Below, piece after piece: positions 53,518 through 61,961 of a stretch of 64,000 nt of DNA; within the stretch, counting starts at the first letter, position 1, and every line of letters starts with the position of its first letter. The stretch comes from CAZEPJ01 sp964514105 (GTDB lineage Bacteria > Desulfobacterota > Desulfocorpusculales > Desulfocorpusculum). The stretch lies in assembly GCA_964514105.1 (NCBI GenBank), contig CAZEPJ010000008.1, positions 1 to 64,000 on the forward strand, given 5' to 3'. The notes under the pieces were generated by a model, which did no database searches, was not told the DNA's origin, and worked only from the letters and a program-made list of their open reading frames with translations. Made by a program: the position numbers and the translations under genes.

Positions 53518-54522
53518 CTATGTCTGCTCCACGTACTGCCTGGCCAACTCGAAGTACCGCCTGGCCCTGGCCGCGGCCGCGGTCTTGGCCTTTTCGTCGA
53601 TGCGCGCGTCGTCCAAGAGGAAGCTGGTGACCTTGCCTCGCACGTACGCCCGGTAAATCTTGTAGAAGGTGACAAGGGCCTCCACCCCGGTCTCGCCGGT
53701 CATGCGCATGTAGAGCTCCCAGAGCCGCTGCGACTGGGACTGCCCGCCGTGGAACTCCAGGTCCATCAGCAAGAACGCGATGTCCGAGAGGGTATCCGAG
53801 TAGCGGAACCGCTGGTTGAACTCGATGCAATCGAAGATGGCGATCTCGTCGGCCAGACAGACGTGTTCCATGTGGAGGTCGCCGTGGCAGTCGCGAATGC
53901 GTCCCTGGCGAATCCGGTCGGAGAAAAGGAGGCGGTGGGTCCGGTACGCGCCATCGGTCCATTGGCGGATGGCCTCGAAGGTCTGCGCGTCGATGCTCCT
54001 GCCCACGTACGGCTCGGTCTGCCGGAAGTTCTCATCCGTGTTGAGCCGGAAACGATCCGGCTCGCCGAATCGCTCGATTTGCGGGGACGTCTCCGCCTCC
54101 CCCGAGAACCGGGCGAGGCGCTCGGCCAGCCGGGTCAAGTGGCGGTCCGTCAGCTGGCCCTTGAGGAAAAGGGACTTCATGAGCAGGGCCTCGGGGATCC
54201 GCCGCATCCGGACAGCATAGTCGACGACGGTCCCCTGGCCATGGCCGATGCGGTGCCGGTCCCGGTCCACGACGACGGGGAGCACGCCCGTGTACAATCC
54301 CCTGGAGAGTCGGCGGTTGAGCCGCACCTCCTCCTCGCAGAAATGCCGGCGCCTCTCCAGGGTGGTGAAGTCCAGGAACCCGAAGTCCACTGCCTTTTTC
54401 ACCTTGTACACGTAATCATCGCCGACGAACACCAGGGAGATGTGGGTCTGCACGAGGGTGACCCCGGAGGTGGGGTCGGGCAGGGCCCGGGGGTCCATCA
54501 GGTCGTCGATGAGCGAGGACAT
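53518..54522 (-). CDS. Aminoglycoside phosphotransferase (APH)-like protein
   Basis: A 334-residue kinase-fold protein. The lysine in YVYKVKKAVDFGFLDF, the catalytic loop CHGDLHMEHV and the following IFDCIEFNQRFR match the APH/choline kinase family. The N-terminal part resembles the AAA/APH pair seen in many environmental bacteria and not a resistance enzyme. A resistance role is not supported. It is followed by the P-loop kinase gene after 119 bases. Confidence 0.72.
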   Translation of the reverse strand: MSSLIDDLMDPRALPDPTSGVTLVQTHISLVFVGDDYVYKVKKAVDFGFLDFTTLERRRHFCEEEVRLNRRLSRGLYTGVLPVVVDRDRHRIGHGQGTVVDYAVRMRRIPEALLMKSLFLKGQLTDRHLTRLAERLARFSGEAETSPQIERFGEPDRFRLNTDENFRQTEPYVGRSIDAQTFEAIRQWTDGAYRTHRLLFSDRIRQGRIRDCHGDLHMEHVCLADEIAIFDCIEFNQRFRYSDTLSDIAFLLMDLEFHGGQSQSQRLWELYMRMTGETGVEALVTFYKIYRAYVRGKVTSFLLDDARIDEKAKTAAAARARRYFELARQYVEQT

Positions 54523-54710
54523 GCCTTTCCCTCTGACGGCTGCCTTCCTTCTCGGGACGCATGAAGTGTACTATGTGAGGGGGCGAAAGGGAAGGGCGGC
54601 GGGCCGGACGGGATCCCGGCGCCCCATGGATGCTTGCAGTGGCCCGTCTGCTGTCCTAGACTTGGGCGTGACCCGACAGTGGGGAGTCTTGCGGGAGGGG
54701 AGGTGCGGGG

Positions 54711-55904
54711 ATGAGGATTGCCCATCGGATCGGGAATCTGGGGACGGAGACGGCGTTCGCAGCAGCGGCCGAGGCCAATGCGTACGCCGCCCGGGGGCAC
54801 AAGATCTACCCGTTTCACCTGGGAGACATGAACATCCCCACCCCCAGGAACATCGTGGAGGCGGCGTTCAAGGCCCTTCGGGACGGCAAGACCGGCTACT
54901 GCCCCAACGCCGGGATTCCTGAACTCCGGGAGGCCCTGGCGGCCGAGCTGAGCCGCTCCCGGGGGGTTTCGTACGGGCTCGAGAACGTGGCCATCCAACC
55001 CGGCGGTAAACCGGTCATTGGCAAGTTCCTCCTGGCCCTCATGAACCCGGGGGACGAGGTCCTCTACCCCAACCCCGGCTATCCCATCTACGAGTCGCTC
55101 ATCGAGTTCTTCGGCGGCACGGCAGTCCCGTACGGCTACCTGGAGGGCGGGGAGGACTTCGTCCTGGACCTGGACAGGATGGAGGAGAAGATCTCCCCCA
55201 GGACCCGGCTGGTGATCCTGAACGATCCCCAAAATCCCATGGGGGCCCAGTGCCGCCGGGGGGATCTGCAGCGTCTGGCGCGAATCGTGCTGGAGCATGA
55301 CCTCTACGTCCTGTGCGACGAGGCCTACTTCGACATCCGATACGCGGGTGAGGGGCTCTCCCTGGTGAGCTTTCCCGGCATGGTCGATCGATGCGTGATC
55401 CTGTACACCTTCTCCAAACGGTTCGCCATGACGGGATGGCGGCTGGGGGCGGCGGTCGGCCCCAAGCCGGTGGTGGACGTCATCGGCAAGCTCAACGTGA
55501 ACGACGAGTCGTGCTCCAACCACTTCGTGCAGTTCGCGGCCCTGGAGGGATTGACCGGCGACCAATCCGGGGTGAGGGAGATCCTCGACACCCTCAGGCA
55601 GCGCCGTGACGCGGCGGTGGAGCTGCTCAACGCCGTCGAGGGCGTGCGCTGCTTCAGGCCCCGGGCCACGTTTTACCTCTTCCCGGACGTGACCGAGGCC
55701 GCGCGGAACAAGGGCCTCCTGGACTACGATCAACTTCGCCTCGCGCTGCTGCGGGAGACCGGCGTCTCGGTGTGCACGCGGCAACACTTCGGCCGCCCCC
55801 TGCCGGGGGAGAGCCGCCTGCACATCCGCCTCGCCTATTCGGGAATCGATCTGGGCGAGATCGAGGAGGGCCTCGGGAGATTCAGGGCCTTCCTGGAGGG
55901 TTGA
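54711..55904 (+). CDS. Class I/II pyridoxal-phosphate aminotransferase
   Basis: A 397-residue fold-type I aminotransferase. NPGYPIYESLIEFFGG and LNDPQNPMGA bind substrate and cofactor; the PLP lysine lies in TFSKRFAMTGWR, and CDEAYFDI supplies the Asp that contacts the pyridine nitrogen. Substrate is probably aspartate, alanine or another amino acid and cannot be fixed by eye. It directly precedes the GcvT-SHMT fusion by 25 bases, suggesting a link to glycine/serine metabolism. Confidence 0.85.
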   Translation: MRIAHRIGNLGTETAFAAAAEANAYAARGHKIYPFHLGDMNIPTPRNIVEAAFKALRDGKTGYCPNAGIPELREALAAELSRSRGVSYGLENVAIQPGGKPVIGKFLLALMNPGDEVLYPNPGYPIYESLIEFFGGTAVPYGYLEGGEDFVLDLDRMEEKISPRTRLVILNDPQNPMGAQCRRGDLQRLARIVLEHDLYVLCDEAYFDIRYAGEGLSLVSFPGMVDRCVILYTFSKRFAMTGWRLGAAVGPKPVVDVIGKLNVNDESCSNHFVQFAALEGLTGDQSGVREILDTLRQRRDAAVELLNAVEGVRCFRPRATFYLFPDVTEAARNKGLLDYDQLRLALLRETGVSVCTRQHFGRPLPGESRLHIRLAYSGIDLGEIEEGLGRFRAFLEG

Positions 55905-55929
55905 CAGCCCATCGGGAGGGGAAGAGCTG

Positions 55930-58581
55930 ATGAGCGCTTTGAGGCGCACCGCCCTGTACGATCGACACCTGGCCCTGGGGGCCAGGATGGTGGAGTTCTC
56001 CGGGTGGGAGATGCCCGTTCAGTACCCCGGCGGCATCGTGGCCGAGCATCTGGCGACCCGCCGGGGATGCGGCCTGTTTGATGTGTCCCACATGGGCCGT
56101 TTCGTGCTGCGGGGGGCCGGAACGCTCGGCTTTCTCCAACATGTACTCAGCAGCAATGTCGAGGCCCTGGACATCCGGACGGTGGGCGCCCAGTACACAT
56201 TCATCCCCAATGAGGGCGGCGGAGCGGTGGACGACGCGTTTGTCTACCGCTTCAGCGAGGCCGAGTACCTGCTGGTGGTCAACGCGGCCAATGCCCCCAC
56301 GGATTGGGCCTATCTGTCGGAGGCGGCCGGTGGGTTCCGGGATGCGCGGATCATCGATGGGACAGAGGAGACGGTCATGCTCGCCCTGCAGGGCCCTGCT
56401 TCCCGCCGGATCCTCGCCGACCTCATCCAGGAGGGATCCCTCCCCGAACCGCTTCGCAATACGGTGAGCTCGGTGACCGTCGGCGGGGCCAGGGTGCGGC
56501 TGGCCCGCACAGGGTACACGGGGGAGCCGTTGTGCTTCGAGCTGTTCGTGGATCGCGCCCACGGGGCCGCCCTCTGGGACCTTCTCGTGCAAGGAGGGGC
56601 GACCCCGGCGGGGCTGGGGGCGCGGGACACCCTGCGGCTGGAGGCCGGTCTGCCGCTGTACGGGCATGAACTGGGCCGGGACCCCGAAGGGGGAGAGATC
56701 CCCATCATGGCTTGTCCGCTGGCCAGGTTCGCCGTTAGCTTCTCCCCGTTCAAGGGGCCCTTCGTGGGGCGGGAGGCGTTGCAGAGGCAGCACCTGGCCC
56801 TGGAGCGGATCATGAACCGGGACTACTCCCTCATGGGGGACCTGCCGCGACTGCTGCGGCCTGTGGCTGTCCTGGACCGGGGCGTGGCCCGGCGGGGTGC
56901 CCGCGTGCTGCGGGGAGGGAAGCCTGCGGGGACGGTCACCAGCGGCACCATGGTGCCGTATTGGGTGTTCGAGGGGGAGGGGATGGAGTCGGCCATGACG
57001 GACCGTCATGCCATGCGGGCCATCTGTCTGGCCTATCTGGACAGCGATGTCCTGGATGACGAAAGGGTCGCGGTGGAGGTCCGCAACCAGTCCGTGGAGG
57101 CGGTGGTGGTGCCGTACCACCTCAGAAGCGAGGCGCCTCCCTACGCGCGCCCCATCGTCTATGGGGCGCACAAGGGCCCGAAGGTCCGGGAGGGGGGGGA
57201 GGTCCCGGGCAAGGTCCTGTCTTTGCTGCAGCGGACCGTGGAGAACAGCCGGTGGCGGCAGGAGTCGTGCATCAACCTCATTCCCTCGGAGATGACCGTC
57301 TCGCCCATGGTCCGGCTTCTGTCCATCATGGACCCGGCCTTTCGATACGCCGAACACAAGGAATCCAAGGCCTTTTACGACGCCGAGATCTTCTACTACC
57401 AGGGGACGGGGTTCATCAAAGAGGTGGAGGAGCGGCTCGAGGAGGAGATGGCGGCCTTCCTCGGATGCCGGGAGGTGGAGACCCGATTGGTCAGCGGTCA
57501 GATGGCCAACACGGCTGTCTTCAGCGCCATGGTGGACTTCCTCAATCGGGCGGATCGAAAGGCGGAGCCGCGCCGCATGCGCCGGGTGATGCACCACCAC
57601 ATCGTCAAGGGCGGGCATCTGAGCGCCCAGCCCATGGGGGCCCTGCGCGACTTCGTGGCGCGGGACCCCCATGCGGAGCGCCCGGCCGTGGTGGCGTTCC
57701 CGGTTTTGCCCCACAACCCGTACCAGGTGGATGTGGGGGCCACGCTGGAGCTGATCGACGCCTTCCGCCCCGAGCTCATCGTCTTCGGCAAGAGCCTGTT
57801 CCTGCACCGGGAGCCCGTGGCCGAGGTGCGACGGTTCGTGGACGACCAGGGCATCGACACCGTGGTGATGTACGACATGGCCCACGTGCTGGGCCTCGTG
57901 GGCCCCCATTTCCAGGAGCCCTTTGCGGAAGGGGCCCACCTGGTGACGGGGTCGACCCACAAGACCTTCTTCGGGACCCAGCGGGGGGTGGTGGGCTCCA
58001 TGTGGGCCGATGGGGACGATCGCTGGGAGCTCTGGGAGGCGCTGCGCAGGCGCACGTTCCCGGGCTCCGTGTCCAACCACCACCTGGGTACGCTATTGGG
58101 CCTGCTCATGGCCGCATACGAGATGAACCATTTCAAGGGGGAGTACCAACCCCGTGTGATCGCCAATGCCAAGGCCTTCGCCCGGGCCCTGCGGGCGTGC
58201 GGGCTGGAGGTGGCCGGGGACCCGGCGTTGGGGTTCACGGAGACCCACCAAGTGGTGGTCCATGTGGGCTATGCCCAAGGGCCGGAGATGGCCCGGCGGC
58301 TCGAGGCCAACCACATCATCTGCAACTTCCAGGCGGGGCCCGACGAGGAGGGGTTCACGGCTTCGGGTGCCTTGCGCATGGGCGTCTCGGAAATGACCCG
58401 CTTCGGCATGGGCGAGGGGGATTTCGGGGAGCTTGCATCCCTCATCCGAGACGTGATCCGGCGGGATGCCCGCGTCGGGGAGGAAGTCAAGGCCCTTCGC
58501 CGGCGGTTCCTCCAGCTCCGCTATTGCTTCGAGGGAGACGAATACACCCGGCTCCTGGCCGGGCTGCGCCGTTGCGTGTGA
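55930..58581 (+). CDS. GcvT (aminomethyltransferase)-serine hydroxymethyltransferase fusion
   Basis: An 883-residue fusion of two folate enzymes. Residues 1 to about 400 are a GcvT-like T-protein (LYDRHLALGARMVEFSGWEM, LFDVSHMG, LGARDTLRLEAGLPLYGHEL), which transfers the methylene group from lipoyl-bound aminomethyl to tetrahydrofolate. Residues about 435-883 are SHMT-like (INLIPSEMTVSP, VVMYDMAHVLGLV, and the PLP lysine Lys678 in GSTHKTFFGTQRG). Together they could pass 5,10-methylene-tetrahydrofolate between glycine cleavage and serine synthesis. The rest of the glycine cleavage system (gcvH, gcvP, lpd) is not in the window. The SHMT half departs from the classical family, for example FFGTQRG where most have LRGPRGG. 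Confidence 0.85.
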   Translation: MSALRRTALYDRHLALGARMVEFSGWEMPVQYPGGIVAEHLATRRGCGLFDVSHMGRFVLRGAGTLGFLQHVLSSNVEALDIRTVGAQYTFIPNEGGGAVDDAFVYRFSEAEYLLVVNAANAPTDWAYLSEAAGGFRDARIIDGTEETVMLALQGPASRRILADLIQEGSLPEPLRNTVSSVTVGGARVRLARTGYTGEPLCFELFVDRAHGAALWDLLVQGGATPAGLGARDTLRLEAGLPLYGHELGRDPEGGEIPIMACPLARFAVSFSPFKGPFVGREALQRQHLALERIMNRDYSLMGDLPRLLRPVAVLDRGVARRGARVLRGGKPAGTVTSGTMVPYWVFEGEGMESAMTDRHAMRAICLAYLDSDVLDDERVAVEVRNQSVEAVVVPYHLRSEAPPYARPIVYGAHKGPKVREGGEVPGKVLSLLQRTVENSRWRQESCINLIPSEMTVSPMVRLLSIMDPAFRYAEHKESKAFYDAEIFYYQGTGFIKEVEERLEEEMAAFLGCREVETRLVSGQMANTAVFSAMVDFLNRADRKAEPRRMRRVMHHHIVKGGHLSAQPMGALRDFVARDPHAERPAVVAFPVLPHNPYQVDVGATLELIDAFRPELIVFGKSLFLHREPVAEVRRFVDDQGIDTVVMYDMAHVLGLVGPHFQEPFAEGAHLVTGSTHKTFFGTQRGVVGSMWADGDDRWELWEALRRRTFPGSVSNHHLGTLLGLLMAAYEMNHFKGEYQPRVIANAKAFARALRACGLEVAGDPALGFTETHQVVVHVGYAQGPEMARRLEANHIICNFQAGPDEEGFTASGALRMGVSEMTRFGMGEGDFGELASLIRDVIRRDARVGEEVKALRRRFLQLRYCFEGDEYTRLLAGLRRCV

Positions 58582-58627
58582 AACCGGATCCCCGCAGGTC
58601 CCGGAGGGCCGCCGCTCCGGGAGCCCT

Positions 58628-59008
58628 TCAGCGCTGTGCCGATTGGTCGAAAAACTCCTTGGCCACCCGAAAGCTGTCCACGGCCGCTGGGACGCCGCAG
58701 TACACGGCGGTCTGGAGGAAGACCTCCATGATCTCCTCCTGGGTGCAGCCGTTGCGCAGGGCGCCGCGCAGATGAAGTTTGATCTCGTGGGGGCGGTTCA
58801 GGGCCGTGAGGATGGCCAGGTTCAGCAGGCTCCGGGTCTTCCTGGGGAGGCCCGGGCGGGTCCAGATCTCTCCCCAGCAGTACTCGGTGACCAGCTCCTG
58901 AAGCGGCCGCGTGAAGGCATCTGCTGCGGCGAAGGCCCGGTCTACGTGTTCTTCCCCCAGGACGGCCCGCCGTACCGCGAGCCCCTCGTCGAACCGTTCT
59001 CGATCCAT
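58628..59008 (-). CDS. Carboxymuconolactone decarboxylase-family (AhpD-like) protein
   Basis: A 126-residue all-helical protein of the CMD/AhpD superfamily. PGLPRKTRSLLNLAILTALN and the helix ending VFLQTAVYCGVPAA are typical of gamma-carboxymuconolactone decarboxylase-like members. The catalytic CxxC of AhpD is absent, so peroxidase activity is unlikely. AGGAGG precedes the ATG at 59008, excluding a longer start at 59047. It lies downstream of the cysQ-like gene. Confidence 0.85.
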   Translation of the reverse strand: MDRERFDEGLAVRRAVLGEEHVDRAFAAADAFTRPLQELVTEYCWGEIWTRPGLPRKTRSLLNLAILTALNRPHEIKLHLRGALRNGCTQEEIMEVFLQTAVYCGVPAAVDSFRVAKEFFDQSAQR

Positions 59009-59043
59009 CGTGTTCCTCCTGTGCCGGGCGCCCAGGCCTTGGC

Positions 59044-60027
59044 TCAAGGCCGAAGGGCGTCCAGGACCCGCTCGTGGACGGCCCCGCTGGTGGCCACCAC
59101 GCCGGTGTTCTCCGCAAATCGGTATGCCAGTCCGAACTCCAGAGGCTTGCCGGTGAGATCCGTGACGCGCCCGCCCGCCTCTTCCACGATGACGGTTCCG
59201 GCCGCATGGTCCCAGATCTTCTCCCGATAATCCGGGGTCCCGGGGTTGGGGAGCCGCAGATAGATGGCCGCATCGCCCCGGGCCACGATGCCGTACTTGG
59301 CCTGGCTGTCCATGCGGACCGGGGGGGCCGTGATGCCGAGCCTGGCGGCCACCCGGGCCTGGCCCTCATGGTCCGAATGGCCGGGCTCCACGCTCTCGCA
59401 GAATCGGAGGTCCGCCCTCCTGCTGGGCCCGGAGGTGCGGACGGGGACCGCGTTCCCCCCGGCCAGCCCCATTTGATACGCCCCTTGGTCGGACAGGGCC
59501 AGGAAGATGACCCCGCGCGGCCCTTGGGGCCTGGCGAGGTTGTGCGGGAGGTTGGGGCAGGCCAGGACGCCCAACCGAGCCCGCCCCTCCAGCACCAGGG
59601 CCAGGGCCACCGCGTACTGCTCCCCCCGCAGGAACCCCTTGGTCCCGTCGATGGGGTCGAGGCACCAGAAGCGCTGAGAGACCTCGCGGGTCCCCAGATC
59701 CACCCATCTGCAGACCGCGTCCTCGGTGGCCTCGGGGGCGCACGTGCGCACGGCGTCGGCGACCTGCCGCAGGATGCCGCGGTTGTCGGGGTTCCTGAGC
59801 GCGGCCGCGCTCTCCTCCGCCACGATGGGGTCGTCGGGGAATGCCCCTCTGAGGATGCGGCAGATCACGGCCTGGGACCCGAAATCGGCCACGGTCACCG
59901 GGCTCCGGTCCGGCTTGGCGATGGCCTCGGGCCCCCCCGCGCGGCTGCGGACGACCTGGCACACCCGGGCAGCGGCCGCGACGGCCTGGATGGCGGCGTC
60001 CAGTTCCTCGTTCAATGAAAGGGTCAT
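59044..60027 (-). CDS. cysQ: 3'(2'),5'-bisphosphate nucleotidase / inositol-monophosphatase-family protein
   Basis: A 327-residue Mg-dependent, lithium-sensitive-type phosphatase. Metal-binding motifs AEES and DPIDGTKGF and the late WDHAAG are all present. The length fits the SAL1/Hal2 branch acting on adenosine 3',5'-bisphosphate, a by-product of sulfur metabolism, rather than the shorter CysQ. The ATG at 60027 is chosen by length and a GAGGAGAGG element. It overlaps the upstream gene by four bases. Confidence 0.85.
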   Translation of the reverse strand: MTLSLNEELDAAIQAVAAAARVCQVVRSRAGGPEAIAKPDRSPVTVADFGSQAVICRILRGAFPDDPIVAEESAAALRNPDNRGILRQVADAVRTCAPEATEDAVCRWVDLGTREVSQRFWCLDPIDGTKGFLRGEQYAVALALVLEGRARLGVLACPNLPHNLARPQGPRGVIFLALSDQGAYQMGLAGGNAVPVRTSGPSRRADLRFCESVEPGHSDHEGQARVAARLGITAPPVRMDSQAKYGIVARGDAAIYLRLPNPGTPDYREKIWDHAAGTVIVEEAGGRVTDLTGKPLEFGLAYRFAENTGVVATSGAVHERVLDALRP

Positions 60028-61004
60028 GCTGGGTCCTCTCCTCGGCAAGCGATGCCCGCCCCGGGACAGATGGGGGCGCCGCGCATGGAACGGCGCCGGG
60101 TGTCGTCCGTCCCGCCGGGATGGTTCCGTCCCCGGACGGAGCGCTCGGCTCTCATGTGGTCCAAGAGGCAACGACGCAGGTTGGAGGTGATGCCGCGCGC
60201 GGCGTTGAGCAGGTACAGACGGTGATCCACGTGGAAGATCTCCCGCTCCAGTCGCACGATCCGGGAAGGCGGGCTGCCCCCATCCCCCTGCCGCGCGCGC
60301 ATGGCGTCTTGCAGGATGGGGACCATCTTGTCGCCCATGCGAAGGTGCGTGTCCACGAGGAAGAGGGCGGCGTGGGGGGCCAGGGCCTCCTGCCTGTCGA
60401 GAAAGCCGGTCATCTCACCCGCCTCGATGCCCCGGGGCGGTGAGGACTTGGTCTCCACGTAGAGCAGAAGCCCTTCCACGCAAGCAATGACGTCGAAATC
60501 CCCCCCCGGGGCGGCGGTGCGGAACGCAACCCCGTGGACCGCCTCGGCGAAGAACTCCCTGCGCAGGATTTCGGCCACGAACCACTCCAGAGTTTCCCCG
60601 AAGCTGTTCACCGAGGGGCGGGTCAACCGGAACAGTCCCTGGGGTCCCTCCTGGACCATCTCCAGGCCTCGGAGTTCCTCCAGGTATCTCCTCGCCGCCC
60701 GCGGCGAGCAGTAGCCTCCCAGATCATCGGCGGTGAACCCACCCTTGGACTGGATGGCATCCCGCAGCAGGAGTCGGAAGGAGTACCGGTGAAGAAGGGC
60801 GTACAGCCGATCCAGGACGGCGGTCGGGGCCGAGACGTCCGGGAGCAGCCGGTGGGGCGGCACCGTGCGGCGAATCCGCATTCCGCGGCGGGCCAGCATT
60901 TTGTCGAGGCCTGGGCCGGTTCGCCTGACCCAGCGCCGCAGCGAGGCGTTCTCCCGCCGGAGCCTCGCCGCCTCCCTCTGAAGGATCTGGAGGTCCTTCA
61001 CCAT
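60024..61004 (-). CDS. Uncharacterised protein with coiled coil, winged helix and PD-(D/E)XK-like core
   Basis: A 326-residue protein I do not recognise. A basic N-terminal coiled segment (1-40) precedes a likely winged-helix region (75-130, YCSPRAARRYLEEL). The middle has an alpha-beta core with GGDFDV (Asp171) and YVETK (Glu184-x-Lys186), the D and ExK spacing of PD-(D/E)XK nucleases. The C terminus is basic and Cys-containing. It could be a DNA-processing or sensing protein. It is translationally coupled to the cysQ-like gene. An alternative ATG at 61019 adds five residues. Confidence 0.6.
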   Translation of the reverse strand: MVKDLQILQREAARLRRENASLRRWVRRTGPGLDKMLARRGMRIRRTVPPHRLLPDVSAPTAVLDRLYALLHRYSFRLLLRDAIQSKGGFTADDLGGYCSPRAARRYLEELRGLEMVQEGPQGLFRLTRPSVNSFGETLEWFVAEILRREFFAEAVHGVAFRTAAPGGDFDVIACVEGLLLYVETKSSPPRGIEAGEMTGFLDRQEALAPHAALFLVDTHLRMGDKMVPILQDAMRARQGDGGSPPSRIVRLEREIFHVDHRLYLLNAARGITSNLRRCLLDHMRAERSVRGRNHPGGTDDTRRRSMRGAPICPGAGIACRGEDPA

Positions 61005-61146
61005 GGCCCGCCCCTGCATCGCTCGCGACCCTTCAAGTTGTACCACAGCCGGCGGGTGAAGGCCAGCAGCCCGCCATGGGATGATCCGGCGGCACAGAAG
61101 GGGTATATTGTTCTTGTGCGCCAAGAAGGGCCGGGAGGAGGACGCC

Positions 61147-61302
61147 ATGCCGGATTGGATATGGATCGTAGCCTTGGTGGCCGTGTGGGTCGTGTTGAAC
61201 CGCTGGGTTCTGCCCCGGTTCGGGGTCAGGACCTGAATGTCGGGGGATCCGTGCGCCGTGGATCGGCGCCAGGAGGATTCCAGACCCCGAAAGGGGGCCT
61301 AG
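61147..61302 (+). CDS. Candidate small selenoprotein (single-helix membrane protein, UGA at 61234)
   Basis: The ATG at 61147 has a strong GGGAGGAGG site just upstream. It encodes a 29-residue peptide with one transmembrane helix (DWIWIVALVAVWVVLNRW) and the tail VLPRFGVRT, then TGA at 61234-61236. Past TGA the frame stays open for 21 more codons to TAG at 61300, beginning MSGDPCAV, so a Sec residue would lie six residues before a Cys. A hairpin with features of a bacterial SECIS follows the UGA (61244-61281). If UGA is a plain stop, a 29-residue membrane peptide remains. The extension overlaps the last bases of the convergent protease gene by only four. Confidence 0.5.
61244..61281 (+). promoter_or_regulatory. 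SECIS-like hairpin
   Basis: Lower stem GGGATCC (61244-61250) pairs with GGATTCC (61275-61281); upper stem GCGCCG (61253-61258) pairs perfectly with CGGCGC (61264-61269). The apical loop is TGGAT, with a G in its second position, 22 bases after the UGA. These values fit published bacterial SECIS rules (G in the first two loop positions, loop 16-37 bases from UGA). Confidence 0.5.
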
Positions 61303-61874
61303 GGCGCCTCCAGGACCACCTCGCCGTTGGGGAGGTCCAGGGTGACCCGGAAGTGCTGAAGCACGTTGAGGCCGAGCAGCCGCAGGTCCCCCACCAGGGC
61401 CTCCACCTGCCGGATCTGCAGGGTCCCGATGGTGATGCTGTCGAGGACGACCATGCGCGATTCCTGAACGCGACCATCTCCCATGATCACGCGAACCGAC
61501 GGGCGCGTGTGCAGATCCAGCCCCAGGGCCCGCGCATCGTCCCGGGTGATCTGGGTGTACGTGGCCCCCGTGTCCAGGTACATGAGCAAGGGATGGGCAT
61601 CGTTGACGGTGATGGGGATCTGAACCGCCTTGTGCGTGCCCTCCACGGGGATTCGCATGGATCGGGCGTCGGACTGATCCGAGGCTCCGGGCGGGACCGC
61701 GGCCGGAGATGACCGACCCCACTGATCGGGCGGGACGTTGCCTGCATTGTCGGTGAAATGGAGCTTTCCCTCCCTGTCCCGCCAATGGTAGATCACCGAG
61801 CCCGCTGCGGCCTGGGAGATCAGGGCAGCCAGCAGGACCAACGATGCCAACCCGCTCCGAGCCCAAGTGGCCAT
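61299..61874 (-). CDS. Secreted retropepsin-like aspartic protease with DUF4124-like N terminus
   Basis: A 191-residue protein. A signal peptide (residues 1-24, LVLLAALISQAAAG) is followed by a DUF4124-like strand-loop segment (YHWRDREGKLHFTDN). A retropepsin-like domain then covers about 72-190, with the catalytic DTGAT at 101-105 and a GLNVLQHF helix. One active site per chain implies a dimer. It likely acts in the periplasm. Substrate unknown. Confidence 0.82.
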   Translation of the reverse strand: MATWARSGLASLVLLAALISQAAAGSVIYHWRDREGKLHFTDNAGNVPPDQWGRSSPAAVPPGASDQSDARSMRIPVEGTHKAVQIPITVNDAHPLLMYLDTGATYTQITRDDARALGLDLHTRPSVRVIMGDGRVQESRMVVLDSITIGTLQIRQVEALVGDLRLLGLNVLQHFRVTLDLPNGEVVLEAP

Positions 61875-61961
61875 GACCGCCTCCCGCCGCGGGCCATCCC
61901 TCCCCGTTCCGCCGCCGGGAAAGCACGCAGCCGCATCGGATGAATCTCCGAGAAGGGCCCT

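Noticed and set aside
52796..53962. A longer version of the P-loop kinase gene reaching 53962
   Set aside because: The extension runs out of frame across the APH-like gene and encodes Arg/Pro-rich filler; the ATG at 53398 gives a compact domain.
55905..55929. Glycine riboswitch ahead of the GcvT-SHMT gene
   Set aside because: Only 25 bases separate it from the aminotransferase gene, too short for the aptamer, and none was seen upstream of 54711.
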